Origin: Haliotis asinina | Taxonomy: Eukaryota; Mollusca; Gastropoda; Lepetellida; Haliotidae | Direction of reading: 5' to 3' | Length of the DNA stretch: 64,000 nucleotides | Assembly: GCF_037392515.1 (NCBI RefSeq) | Contig: NC_090281.1 | Span: 53,050,753-53,114,752, forward strand | In this document: one piece after another, positions 21,750-32,949 of the stretch | Numbering within the stretch: position 1 is the stretch's first letter | Layout: each line of letters starts with the position of its first letter | Position numbers and translations under genes: made by a program | Notes under the pieces: generated by a model | Told to the model about the DNA's origin: nothing | The model's input: only the letters and a program-made list of their open reading frames with translations | The model's database searches: none

Positions 21750-22198
21750 CCAGAATCAAATTTGTCGGCAAGGAAATGAAGAGGATTTTACTCCGCTTCT
21801 AACGATTCCCAGTCCTCAAAAACAGTTTAGAAGATTCGTCAACGGCCCAAAATCTCTTCTCTAAAATATGCCAAAAGAAACTTCTATAATATTTAAGCAA
21901 CAAACTGATCACAACTGTCCCCATTTAAGTGCGGATTAGCGTGCTCTGTAGTCTTCTGGGTGTAACGATTGACTAGGGGAATACTATTTCAATAATGGCT
22001 GCCAAAATCAATTCTCACGGTTGCAGCCAGGAATCTAGACTTAATGTACATCTCCGGGAACAATAATAATTTGAAATTGTTGACTTTAGAGGCTTTGGTT
22101 CAGTAAACGTACAGAGAATTACCCTCATTCAATGTATCAGTGAACAACCCATAATGTCGTTAATGGCGACTAACGGATTAGGATGGGAGACCCGTTGA
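21750..22198. other. Intergenic; nothing supported
   Basis: No domain, array or terminal repeat recognised. Confidence 0.4.
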
Positions 22199-22315
22199 TC
22201 CGGGTCTAGATTTTCGAAGCTCTCTCAGCACTATGATAGTCGTAAGTTATGTTAATGAATGGCACTTACGACGATCTTAGCGCTAAGAAAGTAACGCAAA
22301 TCTAGGCCCTGGCTG
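22199..22315. mobile_element. Short fold-back MITE
   Basis: gggtctagattttcgaagc at the left pairs imperfectly with gcaaatctaggccc at the right. Internal agtcgtaagt and acttacgacgatcttagcgc also pair. About 115 bp, no coding capacity. Confidence 0.7.
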
Positions 22316-22480
22316 ATACATGTCATCGTACGCAAAGTAGATCGGTGCTCATGGTGTTGATCACTGGTCCACATTCGATTATTTACAGACCACCAGTATA
22401 TAGCTGGAATACTGTTAAGTGTGGGTGACCAAACTGGAATGCTCTTAAAAGCAACGCCAAGCCCATCTCACTCACTCTGC
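22316..22480 (+). repeat. SINE-like family B partial copy
   Basis: tgctcatggtgttgatcact, cattcgattatttacagacc, agtatatagctggaatactg and a short ctcactcact tail read in the tail-last orientation. Confidence 0.7.
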
Positions 22481-23390
22481 TCAGTCACGTGTGTGATTTT
22501 GCATCTGGTATGACCAGATATGAGAGCTAATTAACTATTACAGTTAATTAACAGGGGCACAGCTAATCCAGCTTTATGACGTTTTAGTGAAGCTACGTTC
22601 CTCGCGGATAACGATGGTTGATTAGCGGAACTAACAACATCTCCTGTAGAAGTTGTTTTGTTAAACACCTTTCTGTTAAGGTTGCCATTGGTACCTGCTA
22701 ACTATCTTGTCGTGACATTATTTCCAAAGTTGTCGTTAGGAATATGCAGCTCGAATAATAAACTACCGTTTCTGCCAAAAGAAAAGGCCTTCATTATACC
22801 TTCAAAAACGACCGCCGGTCCAACATCCTCTGAGCATAATGAGAATATTTATAACGCGCATTTTCCTGGCTAGATGTCCCGCTCAAAGCGCACTATCTGG
22901 TCACTGTTACCCAGGATAACTCAAGCTGCCTGTTAGACGATAGAGGTATAATAGTCTCACGACCTATTTCACCGGGTACCCTTTTTCTGCTGGGTGGACA
23001 AACTCACTTGTCTCAGGTGAGACCACATGTGTGCACCATATGTGCTTCGTTATTGGGTAGGAATGAAGTCCCAGGAACTTTCTATTCCAATCACGGTCCC
23101 CAATCCAAGGACTTTCCGCTGCACAATAACCCTGTTGAGGTGCAGAAACCAAACAATCCCCGGGTATATAGGTACACTTCGCCTTCTGCCCATTAATAAG
23201 GACGGGAGGTCGAGAAATAGGAGTTATTTCCCTTCGAACACTCGTCACTTCGTGGCTTCTTCGTTGTGTACAAGTGGTTGTCATTCCACAGAGTCCCATT
23301 TAATTATGTGTGCGCGAGCGCGTGCGTGTGTGTGTTCAAACGTTACATATATTATTTCGTGATATGAGATACTCGTATTAAAAACAATTT
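22481..23390. other. No supported gene; one uncharacterised 111-codon frame pair
   Basis: Overlapping frames of 111 codons occur on both strands (22964-23299 minus, 23027-23362 plus) with no recognised domain. The segment 22978-23220 resembles a dispersed repeat more than a gene, but I cannot name it. Confidence 0.3.
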
Positions 23391-23395
23391 GAAGA

Positions 23396-23553
23396 GATGG
23401 TGGGGTAGCAGAGTGGTTAAAGCGTTCCCTCTCCACGCTTAAGGTCCGGGTTCTATTCCCCACATCGGAACAATGTGTGAAGCCCGTTTGTGGTATCCCC
23501 TGCAGTTTGATATTGCCGGAATATGTCGATTAAACGATTAAAACCCACTCACT
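23396..23553 (+). repeat. SINE family A copy
   Basis: Head gatggtggggtagcagagtg with agtggttaaagcgtt, a B-box region tccgggttctattcccc, then acaatgtgtgaagcccgttt and an acccactcact tail. Confidence 0.9.
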
Positions 23554-23964
23554 TAAGACAGGTCGGATATATTATGATGCTGACGTATTTGAAAGCGATG
23601 TGTTGGGGTGTTGTTGTGGTTGACTGTACTGAAAGTATTCATTGTTAGCTTAATGCTTGACATGAAAAGACAAGTTGAAAAGGTACCGACTCTTCGATCA
23701 ATCTCAGGCTTTACTTTTTAACTCCAATTTAGAGTAAAATAGCAACACTAGTTTGTTCAAGAAGGCTTTCGTTTCCATTAACATAATGAAAGTAATCACT
23801 TCTGGCCTATTAAGATAGAATTAATACAGCATTGTACTAAACAAGCCATAGAAGACTATTACTTCCAGTGACCGCATCAGTTTGTTGCTGTGGTTTCTTC
23901 TTACTGATCATGAACTTACCGATCCGTTTAGAAATCCCCGCAATGATTGCGTGCTATTCAGTGT

Positions 23965-24262
23965 CTGCGTATATGCCCAGGTATTCTGTATATTCGCAGG
24001 TATTCTGTATAAGCCCAGGTGTCCTGTGTATTCCTAGGTATTCTGTAATATGCTCCGGGTATTCTGTAGTTTCCTAGGTATTCTGTATATGCCCAGGTAT
24101 TCTGTAGTTTCCTAGGTATTCTGTATATGCTCCGGGTATTCTGTAGTTTCCTAGGTATTCTGTATATGCTCCGGGTATTCTGTAGTTTCCTAGGTATTCT
24201 GTATATGCTCCGGGTATTCTGTAGTTTCCTAGGTATTCTGTATATGCCCAGGTATTCTGATG
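23965..24262. repeat. 39-bp minisatellite
   Basis: The unit is gtattctgtagtttcctagg plus tattctgtatatgctccgg. It consists of two related ~19-bp halves and is repeated about seven times. It supplies the repeated C-terminal part of a minus-strand open frame (24547-24074). Confidence 0.9.
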
Positions 24263-24547
24263 CTTAAAGCTGGTCACCTTGCGGCGTTGTGTCATCGTAT
24301 TAATGTATTCGCCCTTTGATATATTACCCATGAACGATTGCTTCAACTGATCTTGCACAGTCGGAAAGTGATGACATACGTTGCACTCGTCACAGAAACA
24401 AACCCTGGCCAGAAACTGATTGTAAACCATGGCTACCCTCCATAAGTATTGCATCAACTGATTGAAGTACAACTTGGCAATCACGAACGTATTTCCCATT
24501 GATGATTTTATTTTGTGATAAAGTAATTCATGCAAACGAGCGCGCAT
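24263..24547 (-). CDS. Unrecognised open frame running into the minisatellite
   Basis: The minus-strand frame 24547-24074 (157 codons) has about 95 non-repetitive residues, including KSSMGNTFVIAKLYFNQLMQ and CFCDECNVCHHF. It then enters the 39-bp array as 13-residue repeats. I do not recognise a family, and there is no splice or paralogue evidence. It may be incidental. Confidence 0.2.
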
Positions 24548-24975
24548 AATTTACGTGACAAGAGTGTTTCTCCTTATACAAATGGCTGATAACATGGGAG
24601 TACGGAGTCCGTTTAGGAAGGATTATATTTGTGACTGATAGAGAATTAAATAATTATTTCATTTATCGTATGTATTTAGTAATTATTGAATGTACTTGTG
24701 GTCACGTAGCTTTTATTCTAAGCTTTCTCACAGTCCCCGAACCACATTATTTTGCCTACTACCAGGCCTTCTCTGCAATGCTAAAGCATTAACTGAAGTA
24801 GGGAATTTCTGGTCTCCTGGGCCTCCTTTTCAATTAAAATGGTTTTGTTTGTTACCATGAAAATATATTCAGAGACTAAGCCTTAGCCTACTTTTATTCA
24901 GCAATACACCTTTTCTGGACCAGCGTTTAAATAGCAGTGGACTCATAAGAGACACGTTGCCGTGGGCAAATAATA

Positions 24976-27872
24976 AACTAGCGTCCAAAAGAAAAGCCAC
25001 CACAATAAATCCTGTAAATTGTAAAATAATTGTCAGTCTGTTTGAAAATAGCTAAAAACACATCTCTCGAACAGAACATGTGTATTCCCAGTGAACATGA
25101 ATTATCACGAATGAAACGAAATTGTGCACAAAATTACCCGTATATATAAGCTAACCAGGTTTATTCTCTGACATCATTTTAATGAATTGACATCCAGGAA
25201 CATGCCCCGCTTAACAGGAGAGCAGAGGCAGAGAGCCATCGGTGTGTTACAGATGGAATAGACACCAGAGCTGAGGCAGAGAGCAATCGGTGTGTTACAG
25301 ATGAAAGAGACACCAGAGCAGAGGCAGAGAGCAATCGGTATGTTACAGAGGGAACATACACCAGAGCAGAGAGCAATCGGTAAGTCACAGATGGAACAGA
25401 CACCAGAGCAGAGGCAGAGAGCAATCGGTATGTTACAGAGGGAACGGACACCAGAGCAGAGGCAGAGAGCAATCGGTATGTTACAGAGGGAACAGACACC
25501 AGAGCAGAGAGCAATCGGTAAGTCACAGATGGAACAGACACCAGAGCAGAGGCAGAGAGCAACCGGTATGTTACAGAGGGAACAGACACCAGAGCAGAGG
25601 CAGAGAGCAATCGGTATGTTACAGAGGGAACATACACCAGAGCAGAGAGCAATCGGTAAGTCACAGATGGAACAGACACCAGAGCAGAGGCAGAGAGCAA
25701 TCGGTATGTTACAGAGGGAACAGACACCAGAGCAGAGGCAGAGAGCAATCGGTATGTTACAGAGGGAACATACACCAGAGCAGAGAGCAATCGGTAAGTC
25801 ACAGATGGAACAGACACCAGAGCAGAGGCAGAGAGCAATCGGTATGTTACAGAGGGAACAGACACCAGAGCAGAGGCAGAGAGCAATCGGTATGTTACAG
25901 ATGGAACAGACACCAGAGCAGAGGCAGAGAGCAATCGGTATGTTACAGAGGGAACAGACACCAGAGCAGAGGCAGAGAGCAATCGGTATGTTACAGAGGG
26001 AACATACACCAGAGCAGAGAGCAATCGGTAAGTCACAGATGGAACAGACACCAGAGCAGAGGCAGAGAGCAACCGGTATGTTACAGAGGGAACAGACACC
26101 AGAGCAGAGGCAGAGAGCAATCGGTATGTTACAGAGGGAACATACACCAGAGCAGAGAGCAATCGGTAAGTCACAGATGGAACAGACACCAGAGCAGAGG
26201 CAGAGAGCAACCGGTATGTTACAGAGGGAACAGACACCAGAGCAGAGGCAGAGAGCAATCGGTATGTTACAGAGGGAACATACACCAGAGCAGAGAGCAA
26301 TCGGTAAGTCACAGATGGAACAGACACCAGAGCAGAGGCAGAGAGCAATCGGTATGTTACAGAGGGAACAGACACCAGAGCAGAGGCAGAGAGCAATCGG
26401 TATGTTACAGATGGAACAGACACCAGAGCAGAGGCAGAGAGCAATCGGTATGTTACAGAGGGAACAGACACCAGAGCAGAGGCAGAGAGCAATCGGTATG
26501 TTACAGAGGGAACATACACCAGAGCAGAGAGCAATCGGTAAGTCACAGATGGAACAGACACCAGAGCAGAGGCAGAGAGCAACCGGTATGTTACAGAGGG
26601 AACAGACACCAGAGCAGAGGCAGAGAGCAATCGGTATGTTACAGAGGGAACATACACCAGAGCAGAGAGCAATCGGTAAGTCACAGATGGAACAGACACC
26701 AGAGCAGAGGCAGAGAGCAACCGGTATGTTACAGAGGGAACAGACACCAGAGCAGAGGCAGAGAGCAATCGGTATGTTACAGATGGAACAGACACCAGAG
26801 CAGAGGCAGAGAGCAATCGGTATGTTACAGAGGGAACAGACACCAGAGCAGAGGCAGAGAGCAATCGGTATGTTACAGAGGGAACATACACCAGAGCAGA
26901 GAGCAATCGGTAAGTCACAGATGGAACAGACACCAGAGCAGAGGCAGAGAGCAACCGGTATGTTACAGAGGGAACAGACACCAGAGCAGAGGCAGAGAGC
27001 AATCGGTATGTTACAGAGGGAACATACACCAGAGCATGAACACACGTAGGATGCTGCAAATCCATCATCGGAAGACTTGTCACACGTCTACGACAGACTG
27101 GCAGTGCTGAAGACAGGCCAAAGAGTGGTAGACCGAAGGTCACTACACCAAACAAGAACACCGGTATTTACGCTTGTCTCACATGAGGAACCAATACGTC
27201 ACAGCTCCAACAACATTGGGCATCCAGTCAGCAGACAGAATGTGGCCTGACGACTCCCCATTCATGGTCTCCATGCCATTCGACCTCTCAAGGGCATGAC
27301 GTTGACGTGCCAGCACCGACGTGCGAGATTGAGATGAACCGGGACTGTGCAACACTGTAGCAGCGAAACTGGCGAAGAGTGAATTTTGGTGACGAAAGCA
27401 AGTTCCAGCTCTGCAAGATCTGTCCCCAATGGAGCACTTCTGGGAATATAACTGGAACGTCATTTTCGGAAACGCCAAAATCAGCCATTGATGAGGAACG
27501 CTTTGGCAGTTGCCATGCAAAAGGAATGGTGTCGGATCCCTAAAGACTCTCCTACTCAGTTCGACGTCGGGTTCGGGCCTGCAACACTGCTGGGAGTCGC
27601 CACACCCGGTATTGAACAATCTGTGCTACCCAGAAAGTTGCAAAAATTCCCAGTCGCTTCTGCATTGGTGATCGAATACTGTATAATGCACCCCAGTGTC
27701 ATTTATGTGATAACAGTTCAAGAGCTATGTCGTGTTTCTTCTTATTATCCATTAAATACTGTTGCTGAATGATGGCTTTTTACAATAAAACATTTAATGT
27801 TACCATATATTGTTTAAGTTTTGTTTTAGACCAGAACAAAGTATTTGGTGGCGTTTCTTTTTGACGTTAGTT
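24976..27872 (+). mobile_element. Tc1/mariner-type DNA transposon, decayed, with an internal satellite expansion
   Basis: Terminal inverted repeats: actagcgtccaaaagaaaag at the left matches the reverse complement of tttctttttgacgttagt at the right (cores cgtcNaaaagaaa and gccacca). Transposase start at 25202: MPRLTGEQRQRAIGVLQM. After the satellite the frame resumes as GRLVTRLRQTGSAEDRPK, SGRPKVTTPN, LSHMRN, TLGIQSADRMWPDDSPF, and, further on, decayed pieces (LAKSEFW, VPAL). Several frame breaks and a large loss of the DDE region mean it cannot encode an active transposase. Unexpanded, it would be about 1.1 kb. Confidence 0.85.
25200..27046. repeat. Satellite of 48/42-bp units derived from the transposase HTH coding region
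   Basis: About 39 units encode 16-residue (MLQREQTPEQRQRAIG, KSQMEQTPEQRQRAIG) or 14-residue (MLQREHTPEQRAIG) blocks in the transposase frame. The commonest higher-order period is 48+48+42 = 138 bp. Several copies have two additional 48-bp units (234 bp). All units are multiples of 3 and stop-free, so a 585-codon plus frame and 623- and 660-codon minus frames stay open. These are by-products, not genes. Confidence 0.95.
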
Positions 27873-27879
27873 TGTCTGT

Positions 27880-28730
27880 CTAACATTTGTGCTCAAGTTG
27901 GTCCATTATAAAGACTCTCTCACTGCCTCACTGACTGACTGACTGACATCCCTTACTAAACAGCCGAGCCAATAGAGAGTGCACTTAAAATATGAATTCG
28001 ACCTCAAAAATTCAAAAGTTGTAAAAATATGTTCGCCAAAAACCCCTAACTGAATGCCTTAAGAATCCAACTATGTTAGCGTATCACATGTATCGTCACT
28101 GAATAACCATTCCTTTCCTCTAAATCCAACACAAAACATTGGTGTATACTATCTTTTGCCCGTCAGTTGACATTCGCTATCCTTGTCCTTCCTCAGATCC
28201 AATTTTGACTTCAGCCCACGTTGTTGTAAACCTATTTAATCAGCATGACTTTGGTGTTAAACCGGTATGTACGCTCATAATAACCCAGTACACAAGATCA
28301 AGATTCCAAGCTGTTTACCTGTTGCCATGGAAACTGAAATATCCATTAGGCTCGCATTGAAAGGCGACACTAATTAATGCTGCGGTTTCTGAAGCACCTG
28401 ATCATCTGTTGGTAGCCACTGCAGCCCGAGTGTTGTCCATCGCTGTCAGCCTGGCTTTGCTTTCTCACCATTAATGACGAGGCACGGAGTGTGTCTATTG
28501 CTCGTCGGTTACAAGTCACGAAGCAAAACACGCGATATTGAAACTCTTACTGGCATACTTAAATTTTCCTGTTTCTTTTTCTTACGGTATGCTTCCAATT
28601 AGTGATGGAATTTACAAGGCACTACACGTTTTAATGACAAGTTATGCAACCAACTAATTATAAGAAGATTTATGCCTGACCGTACAAGAGTACTTGGGAC
28701 ATAATCGCTAAAGGTAAGGGTAGCCTCAGT
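27880..28730. other. Intergenic; nothing supported
   Basis: Apart from a short (actg)n run near 27925, no array or domain is seen. Confidence 0.4.
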
Positions 28731-28734
28731 CGGG

Positions 28735-29155
28735 ACAGCATCTCTACCAAGATGGGTGGGTGTATGTGAGATCTCAACTCTGCCAGGATTGGGTGAGTGT
28801 ATTTGTGATCTCATCTCTGCCACTGTGTGAACGAGTATCTGTGATTTAATTTCTGCCAGAATGGTTGGGTGTATTTGGGTTCTAATCTCTGTCAGGATGG
28901 GTGTGTATATTTGTGATCTAATCTCTGCCAGGATGGGTGGGTATATTTGAGATCTCATCTCGGGCAATGCAGGTGTGTGTATTTGAGATCTAATCACTGT
29001 CAGGATGGGTTGATGTATTCCTGATCTCACCTCTACCAGGATGGGTGTGTATGTGTCTTTGGGATCTAATCTCTGCGATGATGAGTGTGTGTATTTGGGA
29101 TCTAATCTCTGTCAGGATGGGTTGGTGTAGTTGTGACCTAATCTCTGCCAGGATT
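28735..29155. repeat. 36-bp minisatellite, about 11-12 copies
   Basis: Unit atctctgccaggatgggtgg plus gtatatttgagatctc, with substitutions in every copy. It is read as IRSQIYTPILTE-like 12-residue blocks on the minus strand only because 36 is divisible by 3. Confidence 0.9.
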
Positions 29156-29235
29156 GTACAGGCAACTTCATGTTCACATAAAGAGCACATCAAATGTATA
29201 CAGACGGCTAGAGGATATACATAAGTAAATACCAT

Positions 29236-29556
29236 TGTGAATGTGAATGTGAATGTGAATGTGAATGTGAATGTGAATGTGTATGTGAATGTGGCTGTGG
29301 CTGGGGATGTGGCTGTGGCTGGGGATGTGGCTGTGGCTGTGGCTGTGGCTGTGGCTGGGGATGTGGCTGTGGCTGTGGCTGGGGATGTGGCTGTGGCTGT
29401 GGCTGTGGCTGTGGCTGTAGCTGTGGCTGTGGCTGTGGCTGTGGCTGTGGCTGTGGCTGTGGCTGGGGATGTGGCTGTGGCTGTGGCTGGGGATGTGGCT
29501 GGGGATGTGACTGTGGCTGTGGCTGTGGGGATGTGTGGCTGCGGATGTGAATGTGA
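29236..29556. repeat. Hexanucleotide array (gtgaat)n / (gtggct)n / ggggat
   Basis: It begins with seven gtgaat units and then gtggct units interspersed with ggggat. It keeps long frames open on both strands ([10 protein letters not shown] on plus, [12 protein letters not shown] on minus), none of which looks like a gene. Confidence 0.95.
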
Positions 29557-29970
29557 ATGTGGATCCACGCATGTCCACGCAGGGACATGTGTCAAATCAT
29601 TCTGCCCTCAAACGACAAGTTATGAAGCAGAACTTCACGGATCTGTGACGCTATATGATTGGGGATGTTCAAACAGGTAGGAAGGTGCCAGTCCATTAAC
29701 AATGGAAGCATGCCATTAGAGACCTGATTGGTATGTAGTCAGGTGACTATGCATGGGTAAGTTAAGGTAGATGAGAAGGTGTGGGTCAAATAACACTACA
29801 TTTTATAAAATTGTGGAACTGATTGAACATATGTAGTTTGATTAAATCACGTAATCCCTACGGCACTTACTGACAGACTTTTCAAAGGCGAAGAGTAATA
29901 GATATTTTGACAGGTATGAGGCTCCCGCTTTTTGTGATGTTGTCCCACTTTATGTATGTCTTCGTGTAAA

Positions 29971-30090
29971 ATGAATGTTGTTTAATGCCGCTGTCAGCAC
30001 CGTTGTCTGGCTATATCGCAGCGATATGTAAATACTCGAGTCTGAACCAGACAATCCAGTGACTGGTTGTACTGGCAGTCACCGTGCTAA
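29971..30090 (-). repeat. SINE-like family B partial copy
   Basis: aatgaatgttgtttaatgcc, gatatgtaaatactcgagtc and gaaccagacaatccagtgac. Confidence 0.75.
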
Positions 30091-30148
30091 TGAACAGTCA
30101 CAGAACATGCCCACACCCCACATTAAGTTGTGCTGTCAGATCCAGGGA

Positions 30149-30295
30149 CGCTGGGGGTAGCCTAGTGGTTAAAGCGACGTTGAAGATCAGGCTTCAATTC
30201 CTCACATGGATACATTGTGTGAAGCCCATTTCTGGTGTCCCCCGCCGTTGTATTGCTGAAAGAGGGGTAACACCATGCCCACTAACTCACTCACT
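30149..30295 (+). repeat. SINE family A copy
   Basis: Head ctgggggtagcctagtggtt, aagcccatttctggtgtccc and an actaactcactcact tail. Part of the anticodon-side region is shortened. Confidence 0.85.
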
Positions 30296-30299
30296 GTCT

Positions 30300-32430
30300 G
30301 ATCCAGACTTAAGTATTCACAGACGGCCTTCATATAGCTGCAATATTACTGAGCGCGGCGTTAGCAGCAAACAAGCAATGACACCGGTCAGCACGGTTTA
30401 CGGGGTCATGACCCCCGCATGTTTCTCCACCTCACGACAAATTTGACACCGGAAGTGAATGAAAAGTTTATTTCTGATTAAACTGATACATACTACGCGC
30501 TGTATCGCGTAATGCATGAATCTGAAAATACCTTTAAAATGTTTTAACAATGGCGCTTGAAATAAAACGATAAAAGAAGATGATCGGGAGTTCATTACAG
30601 ACAACTATGAGTATTGGAGATCTTCATGAGCAATAACTATGGAATTCAATAACTTCTAATCCTATGTCCAGGAATTTGGCAAAAGTGACTGACTTCATGA
30701 AGTGCATCATGGACACGATCATGGTCGACTTCGTATCCGTCATGGTTACATGACAGGGCAGAGAATGAAAACTCCAACTTTGGATGCAATAGCTTCAGTT
30801 TCTCGTGGTCTGTACAATCGAAGCTTTAATAGTCAAACAACGAATATCTGAATAAGAAAAAAGAAACTAACAAGGATAAAACTCTTCACTTACATTGCAC
30901 TCAGTACACAGTACATTAATTACCCGCAAATGTACTAGATGCACACACGTTCATAAACTGCCATTGTATCCAGGGTTTCCCAAAAGCATGGATTTATTTC
31001 TGTAATTGTACCAATAGGCAAATCTCGTTTACAGCGAGATGTTCTTCTTAAAAGAAGTTAAAGGTTTTATCAAAACAATATTGAAAAATGAAAGACTCAT
31101 TAGAACGCCGAGCAGAAAAAAAAAATCATCAACGATACATATCCTCGTTCGGGGCAAAATAAATGTTTTCGCGCTGGGTTTAACAGTAATAGAAAAATAT
31201 TTTCGAATGGTTTTCAAAAATAAGATCCCTGTCTACCGATGATGTTAGTGTCCTTTGATTTCGTTAATGTTTGGGTGATGTTAGACAGCATAATTATACC
31301 CATGTTCAGGGCTGGTTGAAAGTCAAATACAGATTTCTCATATTCAAAGCACTTTCTTGTGTAATCAGAACGCAGTGCATGAATGTAATCTTCTTCCGGG
31401 TCAAGAGATGACACATTGTCTTAATTTTGTAATGGTTAGAATATAACAGAAATAATTACTGAATGAATTTGTAGTTTCAAGTGGCACGAATGTGTTCAGG
31501 GAGTTCCGGTAGTGAACACGGTATAATATTTGGACACCAATGTCAATCGTTAAAGTACACGGAAAGATCGCCAGAGAAACCATTTGGAGAATTCAATGTT
31601 AACGATCACTCAAATCTACTTGGGTGACAGCTGGTGCAAGAGACAATATGTGGCTCGACATATAAATACATAAACGATATATATCCTGGTTTGGGGCTGC
31701 TGTGAAGAACATCGACCCCGTAACGAGGATTTGTATGATGAACATTCTGGGTGATACAGGCAATATCGACTCGTAATCAATGTCACACGTCAATCATGTT
31801 GTCACTCACGCTGATATAGATGTATATGGACGGGCCCTAAATACATTGTTTGCTATAGTCTACAGTCTCTGCTATCTCAGAGGGTAACAAATACGTCAAA
31901 AGACCGAGTTCAACTGACATAACAAACACACATGACTTCATTTACAAGCATCAGAGACTCACGCACAGGTCAAACAAGCGTTTAAAAGAAACTAGATAGT
32001 GATACCGTTTTCTTAACACTACACAACAACCTTTGCTCCAGATGAGATCTGATGCTTGCGTTTCATTTTGTTTTCCCTCACTCGTTGACTGTAATTATAA
32101 ATTTATACACAGTAAGGGGAAGTAATCGCGTTCTGTCAATCATGAAAACACCTTATGGAAAACTAATAATAGTCATAACCTAGCTTTAGCTTAGCTTGAA
32201 TTCCTGAACTAAATTTTTTAACAGAAAAAATCACAACATGAAATAATAAATCTTTAACTAATACAACTTTGAAACATGAACTTATACACTAATTGAAAAA
32301 AACATTTTTCTGCACCTGCAAATGATACTTAATACAAATGTTGTGAGGTTTTACTAAATGTACACGACTCGTGAAAAGACTTGGGATCTTATCAAAATGG
32401 GGCATTGGCTTATACAACAAATGACCAGGG
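30300..32430. other. Long AT-rich stretch without a supported gene
   Basis: Only short frames on both strands (60-68 codons), no recognisable domains, no arrays. Confidence 0.4.
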
Positions 32431-32577
32431 TCCCGTTTCACAAAACTCTCGTAAGCCTAAGATCTCGTAACTTTCCTCGTAACATTTCTACCTGGCATAC
32501 TGTAACATAGGACGTACAAATACTAAGAGAAAAGTTACGAGATCTTAGGCTTGCGAGAGTTTTGTGAAACGGGGCAC
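32431..32577. mobile_element. Fold-back MITE, copy 2 (cccgtttcacaaaactctcg type)
   Basis: gtcccgtttcacaaaactct with cgtaagcctaagatctcgta at the left pairs with tacgagatcttaggcttgcg and agagttttgtgaaacggggc at the right. The stem is longer than in the copy at 15180. Confidence 0.9.
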
Positions 32578-32580
32578 AGG

Positions 32581-32947
32581 GCCGCGATGTACAAAACGAT
32601 CTTTGGGCAGAAGTGACCTAACTTCCATACCTTAACACGGGTTTAAGGTAGTCTTAGCGTTAAGGTGACCTAACTCCCATATCTTAACACAGGTTTAAGG
32701 CAGTCTTAGCGTTAAGGTGACCTAACTCCCACACCTTAACACAAGGGTTTAAGGTAGTCTTAGCGTTAAGGTGACCTAACTCCCATATCTTAACACAGGT
32801 TTAAGGCAGTCTTAGCGTTAAGGTGACCTAACTCCCACACCTTAACACAAGGGTTTAAGGTAGTCTTAGCGTTAAGGTGACCTAACTCCCATACCTTAAC
32901 ACAGGTTTAAGGTAGTCTTAGCGTTAAGGTTGTTTTGTACAACGGCA
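32581..32947. mobile_element. Second fold-back MITE with internally amplified 52/54-bp units
   Basis: The ends gccgcgatgtacaaaacgat and aaggttgttttgtacaacgg are inverted repeats. Between them gtgacctaactcccatatct plus taacacaggtttaaggcagt plus cttagcgttaag (52 bp) repeats about six times. It alternates with a 54-bp variant, giving a ~106-bp dimer. It abuts the MITE ending at 32577. Confidence 0.85.
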
Positions 32948-32949
32948 CT

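Noticed and set aside
25174-27161. Open frames of 623 and 660 codons on the minus strand (Cys-rich CSGVCSLCNIPIAL repeats and VSVPSVTYRLLSASAL repeats)
   Set aside because: They are antisense shadows of the satellite. Units are multiples of 3 without stops, and the sense-strand derivation from a transposase explains the sequence fully.
28735-29155. CRISPR-like regularly spaced repeats
   Set aside because: The repeats are directly adjacent 36-bp units with no unique spacers, in an intron-bearing animal genome.
29174-29680. Long [12 protein letters not shown] and VAVAGDV open frames on both strands
   Set aside because: They arise from hexanucleotide repeats lacking stop codons and carry no other coding signal.
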